Shown here piece by piece: positions 5,421 through 8,405 of a DNA stretch of 8,405 nucleotides (position 1 is the stretch's first letter; each line of letters begins with the position of its first letter). Below the pieces are notes generated by a model that did no database searches, was not told the origin of the DNA, and worked only from the letters and a program-made list of their open reading frames with translations. The DNA comes from Anaerolineales bacterium UBA2232. GTDB lineage: Bacteria; Chloroflexota; Anaerolineae; UBA2200. The position numbers and the translations under genes were made by a program. The stretch covers positions 1-8,405 of the forward strand of contig DDYO01000017.1 of assembly GCA_002348045.1 (NCBI GenBank), read 5' to 3'.

Positions 5421-5787
5421 GGGGAGAGGAGAGCATCGCCTTGCCCCATGCGGGTTCCGGGACGATGAAATCGAAATTTCCTGCAAGCCCTCCAAACTCT
5501 CCAGAGTGGCGGTCAAGGAGGAAACTCGATTGACCACACCGAACCCGCCTGCGCCACTGCAGGCTGTCTATCTCCACCAGCCCGACGCCGGGATGATCGC
5601 CCGCTACCGGGCCTGGGCCGAATGGCTCTCCGAGGGCCGAACTCGCGCCGTCGAATGTGAGCTGATACCCAAGGATGCGGGTAACCCTGCCCAGGCCCTC
5701 TCTCGTCCCTCGGTGTGCGAGTGGCAGGTACTGATCTATGAGCCCCCTGGCTATCTGTGTCCTGCATCAGCGGAGGTGCAGTCATGA
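5389..5787 (+). CDS. Unknown protein overlapping the integrase start
   Basis: This 132-residue ORF is of no family I recognise. TAGGAG (5375-5380) is 8 nt before ATG 5389. A second candidate start is TTG 5530, preceded by an excellent AAGGAGG (5515-5521), which would give an 86-residue protein. The part after residue 48 looks more protein-like: YLHQPDAGMIARYRAWAEWLSEGRTRAVECELIP, then CEWQVLIYEPPGYLCPA. No signal peptide, cysteine cluster or HTH is obvious. Its stop TGA (5785-5787) overlaps the integrase ATG 5784 (ATGA), so the two are probably translationally coupled. Context suggests a regulator or accessory factor of recombination, but this is inference. The N-terminal 47 codons might instead be untranslated leader. 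Confidence 0.5.
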   Translation: MKLIATSSIELGRGEHRLAPCGFRDDEIEISCKPSKLSRVAVKEETRLTTPNPPAPLQAVYLHQPDAGMIARYRAWAEWLSEGRTRAVECELIPKDAGNPAQALSRPSVCEWQVLIYEPPGYLCPASAEVQS

Positions 5788-7085
5788 TGCCCCGCGAACC
5801 TCGCAAGGAGCTGGGTGCGGCACAGGTCGCAGCCCTCTGGCGCCGTGGCACCAACCATGTGGGCGGTGTGCGCGGCCTGATCCTCAATGTCACGATGTAC
5901 GGCTCGCGCAGCTGGGTGCTGCGCTATCAGGTGGCAGGCAAACGGCGAGATCTGGGCCTGGGCTCGTATCCGTCTGTCACGCTGGCCGATGCACGGGAGG
6001 CGGCTCGGGCTGCCCGTGCCAAATTGGCACAAGGTATCGACCCCATCGAGGATGCACGCAGAGCGCGTGCCCGTCTGGTCGCGGAAATCCACACCAGCAT
6101 GACATTCGGTGAAGCGGCCAAGCGCTATATCGCCTCGCATGAGAAGGGCTGGAAGAACGCCAAGCACGCACAGCAGTGGCAACGGTCGCTGGATATGTAC
6201 GCCACCCCTGTGCTGGGCAAGATGCCTGTGCGGGATATCTCGCTGGCGATGGTACTCAAGGTGCTGGAGCCGATCTGGTCCAGCAAGACGGAGACGGCCA
6301 CCCGCCTGCGCGGTCGCATCGAGTCCATCATCGACTGGGCCATTGCACGAGGCTACCGCACCGACTCCAATCCTGCGCGCTGGAAGGGCCTGCTAGACAA
6401 GCTGCTGCCTGCGCCGGGCAAGGTGACGAAGACGACGCATTTTCAGGCGCTGCCCTATACGCAGTTGCCAGTATTCATGGAACAGCTGGTGGGGCAGGAC
6501 GGCATGGGTGCCAAGGCCCTGCTATTCCTGATCCTGACGGCAGCCCGCTCCGGAGAAGTTCGCGGTGCCATCTGGGAGGAAGTCGATCTGGCTGCGCGGG
6601 TGTGGACGATCCCCGCTGAACGCATGAAGGCCAGCAAGGCCCATCGGGTGCCGCTGTCGGATGCGGCCATTGCACTCCTGCAAGAAATGAAAGCGCTCGC
6701 ACTGGCAGCGGGACGCACCACGGGCAAGGCGTATGTATTCCCAAGCCCCAACAGCCGTGACCCCGAACTGGGTAGCCAGCTCTCAGACATGACGCTCACG
6801 GCGGTACTCCGTCGCCTGAAGCTGGAGGCGGTGCCCCATGGGTTCCGCTCCACGTTCCGCGACTGGTGCGCGGAGCAAACCGACTACCCGAACGAGGTCG
6901 CAGAAATGGCGCTGGCCCATACGGTGGGCAACAAGGTGGAGGCAGCGTATCGGCGTGGTGACCTCCTCGCTAAACGGCAGCAGCTCATGCAGGACTGGAC
7001 GGACTACGCGCTCGGTCGGCGCGCAGGAAATATGACCGGCGGTCATAGCGCTGGTGGCGCTGTATCAACACGTGATGTGAACTGA
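5784..7085 (+). CDS. P4-type tyrosine recombinase / integrase
   Basis: This is a 433-residue site-specific recombinase that would integrate and excise the element. The N-terminal DUF4102-type arm-binding domain (about 1-95) contains RGLILNV, WVLRYQ, RDLGLGSYPSVTLADAR and a GIDPI motif. A core-binding domain follows (about 105-200), then the catalytic domain. Catalytic residues are R255 (TAARSGEVR), a Lys in MKASK (282 or 285), H352 and R355 (HGFRSTFRDW), H379 (LAHTVGNK) and Tyr389 (AAYRRGD). The gene appears intact and of normal length. I start it at ATG 5784 (next codon also ATG), with GGAGGT at 5772-5777 six nt upstream, rather than at GTG 5757. It overlaps the upstream ORF by 4 bp and is followed 12 bp later by another gene. 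P4-type integrases usually use tRNA 3' ends; no tRNA is in this window. Confidence 0.93.
   Translation: MMPREPRKELGAAQVAALWRRGTNHVGGVRGLILNVTMYGSRSWVLRYQVAGKRRDLGLGSYPSVTLADAREAARAARAKLAQGIDPIEDARRARARLVAEIHTSMTFGEAAKRYIASHEKGWKNAKHAQQWQRSLDMYATPVLGKMPVRDISLAMVLKVLEPIWSSKTETATRLRGRIESIIDWAIARGYRTDSNPARWKGLLDKLLPAPGKVTKTTHFQALPYTQLPVFMEQLVGQDGMGAKALLFLILTAARSGEVRGAIWEEVDLAARVWTIPAERMKASKAHRVPLSDAAIALLQEMKALALAAGRTTGKAYVFPSPNSRDPELGSQLSDMTLTAVLRRLKLEAVPHGFRSTFRDWCAEQTDYPNEVAEMALAHTVGNKVEAAYRRGDLLAKRQQLMQDWTDYALGRRAGNMTGGHSAGGAVSTRDVN
7031..7061 (+). repeat. Two adjacent palindromes at integrase 3' end
   Basis: TATGACC-GGC-GGTCATA (7031-7047) is followed, sharing one base, by AGCGC-TGGTG-GCGCT (7047-7061). 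Both have perfect arms. They lie in the poorly conserved tail codons of the integrase, just before the next gene's ribosome site. They may be an operator or RNA hairpins that tune expression of the downstream genes. Confidence 0.4.
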
Positions 7086-7097
7086 AGGAGAACAAAA

Positions 7098-7724
7098 ATG
7101 CGATTCCAGAATCCGGCCAATGGGCATATCGAGGAATTTGGTGAGGCCACGTGGCTGTGGGTGCTGGTCGGCGGTCCGATCTATTTTGCGTACAAGCAGA
7201 TGTGGCTGCAGGCGGTGCTGTCGGCGGTGCTCGCTCCAATCACGGGATTCCTGTCCTGGGTGCTGTTCTATCCGCTGGGCATCAAATGGATCTTGCGTAC
7301 CCACTACGCCAAGCTGGGATGGACTGAGATCAAGGAGGGAGAGGCGGTGGTCTCCAATCCCTCGGGAGCGCGCAGCATGGATGTGCGGATACTGACCGAG
7401 CCACCACAAGGCAACTATCGTCCACTGTCGGAGGTAGCGGTGAAGCTGACGCGCTGGTCTCCTATGGAGAGGAAATACACCCGCGAAGACGTGGATCAAC
7501 GCCTCCGGGAAAAGGCAATGGCCCTCGGCGGCAATGCGGTGATCAACGTGCGCTACGACCAGAAAGATCACACCATGACCACTGCCGGGTACATCGAAGG
7601 ACGGGGGCTGGCGATCATCGACGAGTCCGATACAACGACCTGTCCATACTGCGCGGAAACGATCAAGCGGGAGGCCACGCGCTGCAAACATTGCGGCTCG
7701 GATATCCCCAAGGTGGCAGCATGA
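7098..7724 (+). CDS. Membrane protein with YbjQ-like region and C-terminal zinc ribbon
   Basis: This is a 208-residue protein. The N-terminal segment contains two hydrophobic stretches, about 17-33 (ATWLWVLVGGPIYFAY) and 38-62 (LQAVLSAVLAPITGFLSWVLFYPL), probably two membrane helices. A soluble part follows with REKAMALGGNAVINVRYD near the middle and GYIEGRGLAI after it, reminiscent of YbjQ-type domains (alpha/beta with a conserved LGGNAV), though this match is tentative. The C-terminus is a zinc ribbon with C182/C185 and C196/C199 (CPYCAETIKREATRCKHCG). AAGGAG (7086-7091) lies 6 nt before the ATG and directly follows the integrase stop. Its stop overlaps the next gene's start (ATGA). The role is unknown; a membrane-anchored, metal-binding or stress-related function is possible. 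It could be chromosomal rather than part of the element. Confidence 0.75.
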   Translation: MRFQNPANGHIEEFGEATWLWVLVGGPIYFAYKQMWLQAVLSAVLAPITGFLSWVLFYPLGIKWILRTHYAKLGWTEIKEGEAVVSNPSGARSMDVRILTEPPQGNYRPLSEVAVKLTRWSPMERKYTREDVDQRLREKAMALGGNAVINVRYDQKDHTMTTAGYIEGRGLAIIDESDTTTCPYCAETIKREATRCKHCGSDIPKVAA

Positions 7725-8011
7725 CCATCAGCAACATAGCGAGAAGACACCTCCTCGTGCCGCTCTGCATGATCGCAGTGGTCTGGATGGGGGAGGCCAT
7801 GGCGGGCACCTCGGAGTGCTACGCAATCAAGGATGCGGACAAGCGGGCGTACTGTCTGGCGCAGGTCAAGCGGGACCATGGGTACTGCTACCGCATCAAG
7901 AACAGTGACAACCGCAATCAGTGTCTGGCGGAAATCAAAGGATCACGAGATCGCTGCTACGCCATCAAAAACCGGGACGACCGGACCGCATGCCTCGCGG
8001 TGACCAAATAG
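7721..8011 (+). CDS. Exported protein with three 23-residue cysteine repeats
   Basis: This is a 96-residue protein. Residues 1-29 form a signal peptide: basic RR near the start, a hydrophobic core LLVPLCMIAVVWMG, and a probable cleavage after AMA. The mature part is three consecutive repeats of the form CYxIKxxDxRxxCLAxxK. Cysteines alternate exactly at x11 and x10 spacing, giving a 23-residue period and six cysteines in all, probably forming periplasmic disulphides. AAGGTGG (about 7709-7715) precedes ATG 7721, which overlaps the stop of the upstream gene (ATGA), so the two are coupled and likely act together in the envelope. The TTG start 10 codons earlier is rejected because it would spoil the signal peptide. 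The function is unknown; similar small cysteine-repeat proteins are hypothetical in other proteobacteria (recollection). Confidence 0.8.
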   Translation: MTISNIARRHLLVPLCMIAVVWMGEAMAGTSECYAIKDADKRAYCLAQVKRDHGYCYRIKNSDNRNQCLAEIKGSRDRCYAIKNRDDRTACLAVTK

Positions 8012-8028
8012 TCTGTCTCCACCGCGAA

Positions 8029-8058
8029 TTGAAACCGCAAGGCGCGCCCCGATATGCT
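8029..8058 (+). promoter_or_regulatory. Candidate promoter of the 74-residue gene
   Basis: TTGAAA (8029-8034), an 18-bp spacer and TATGCT (8053-8058) match a sigma-70 promoter reasonably well. It lies in the 77-bp gap upstream of ATG 8089 and suggests that this gene is transcribed separately from the preceding operon. Confidence 0.5.
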
Positions 8059-8088
8059 GATACTCAACAATATGAGGAGCGGACAAGC

Positions 8089-8313
8089 ATGGGTACCACT
8101 GATAAAGCGACGCATACATTGACCTGCTCTTGCGGTGCAGAAGAAAGCCAAACCATTCGGGAAACTGGCTCTCAATACGGCGCAACCTGGGGGAGCGGGA
8201 AGCCATTCGATCAATTCCAGGTGGAATGGAAGAAGGGTGATTTCCTAGGCCCAGAAGTTGACACGGCTATCTGCAATACCTGTGGCAACACACCAGTGAT
8301 CACAGTCACGTAG
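8089..8313 (+). CDS. Small CxC/CxxC protein, probable zinc binder
   Basis: This is a 74-residue protein with C13-x-C15 (TCSCG) and C62-xx-C65 (CNTCG), separated by a 46-residue middle with several aromatic residues (Y30, W34, F40, F43, W47, F52). Four cysteines suggest one zinc site bringing both ends together. There is no signal peptide. GAGGAG (8074-8079) is 9 nt before ATG 8089, so this start is preferred over the longer frame that begins inside the upstream gene at 7921. A promoter candidate lies just upstream and a hairpin terminator downstream, so it looks monocistronic. It is the third small cysteine-pair protein or domain in the window, after those at 140-355 and 7098-7724, but the three are not clearly related in sequence. 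Its function is unknown. Confidence 0.7.
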   Translation: MGTTDKATHTLTCSCGAEESQTIRETGSQYGATWGSGKPFDQFQVEWKKGDFLGPEVDTAICNTCGNTPVITVT

Positions 8314-8372
8314 GCTGTACCTCGGCACGAACCACGCCCAGAGATAGGTAAACCGGCGGGTAGAAATGCAAA

Positions 8373-8391
8373 ACGGGCCGCTCGGGCCCGT
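8373..8391. terminator. Possibly bidirectional terminator
   Basis: ACGGGCC (8373-8379), loop GCTCG, GGCCCGT (8385-8391) form a perfect 7-bp GC stem 60 bp after the last gene. Read on the minus strand, the stem is followed by a T-run (the AAA at 8370-8373 side), giving a good intrinsic terminator for a gene entering from the right. On the plus strand the tail TCTGAT is weaker. Confidence 0.65.
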
Positions 8392-8405
8392 CTGATATGA
8401 ATACT

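Noticed and set aside
4881..5537. Minus-strand 218-codon ORF
   Set aside because: Antisense to the DUF1643 gene; Arg/Ser-rich composition typical of shadow frames.
1..8405. tRNA gene or attachment-site repeat for the integrase
   Set aside because: Looked for a tRNA 3' end or long direct repeat flanking the integrase and saw none; the ends probably lie outside the window.
1..8405. CRISPR array or transposase
   Set aside because: No regularly spaced repeats and no transposase motif were seen.

Overview
The window looks like part of a mobile or genomic-island region from a GC-rich proteobacterium. The reasons are GC-rich third codon positions, strong Shine-Dalgarno sites, a P4-type tyrosine integrase, a RepA-like hexameric helicase and a GC-rich intergenic hairpin of the kind common in beta- and gammaproteobacteria. 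The genus cannot be fixed from the sequence alone. No rRNA, tRNA, CRISPR array or transposase was seen, and neither attachment site could be placed, so the element's ends are unknown.

Layout, left to right. Positions 1-407 hold an unassigned edge and a 71-residue CxxC/CxxC zinc-finger-like protein. A convergent gene (1259 to 408, minus) encodes an FRG-domain protein with a perfect 9-bp inverted repeat in its leader. Positions 1312-1938 are mostly non-coding; they hold an AT-rich patch, a terminator-like hairpin and one doubtful small ORF that may resemble the Ash/Icd-like leader ORFs of P4-type elements. Next is a replication-like module: a small coiled-coil protein with a very basic tail (1939-2193) and a 544-residue RepA-like ATPase (2346-3980). 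Each is preceded by a hairpin and a shared leader motif. The ATPase has an internally duplicated N-terminal linker.

The 355-bp gap after the helicase is unusually structured: a GC hairpin fused to four runs of five G, then a bulged 13-bp hairpin. A divergent pair follows: an XRE repressor (4581 to 4336, minus) and a DUF1643 protein (4676-5200), with a palindromic operator candidate between them.

The right part is a tight rightward gene string: an unknown ORF (5389-5787) with an ATGA overlap into the integrase (5784-7085), 12 bp to a membrane protein with a zinc ribbon (7098-7724), and another ATGA overlap into an exported protein made of three 23-residue cysteine repeats (7721-8011). A separate small CxC/CxxC protein (8089-8313) has its own candidate promoter and a terminator that would work best for a gene entering from the right.

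Working model (inference): an integrated element with helicase, repressor and integrase modules, carrying accessory genes (FRG protein, DUF1643 protein, envelope proteins). The least explained parts are the integrase-linked envelope operon, the hairpin/G-quadruplex after the helicase and the repeated leader.
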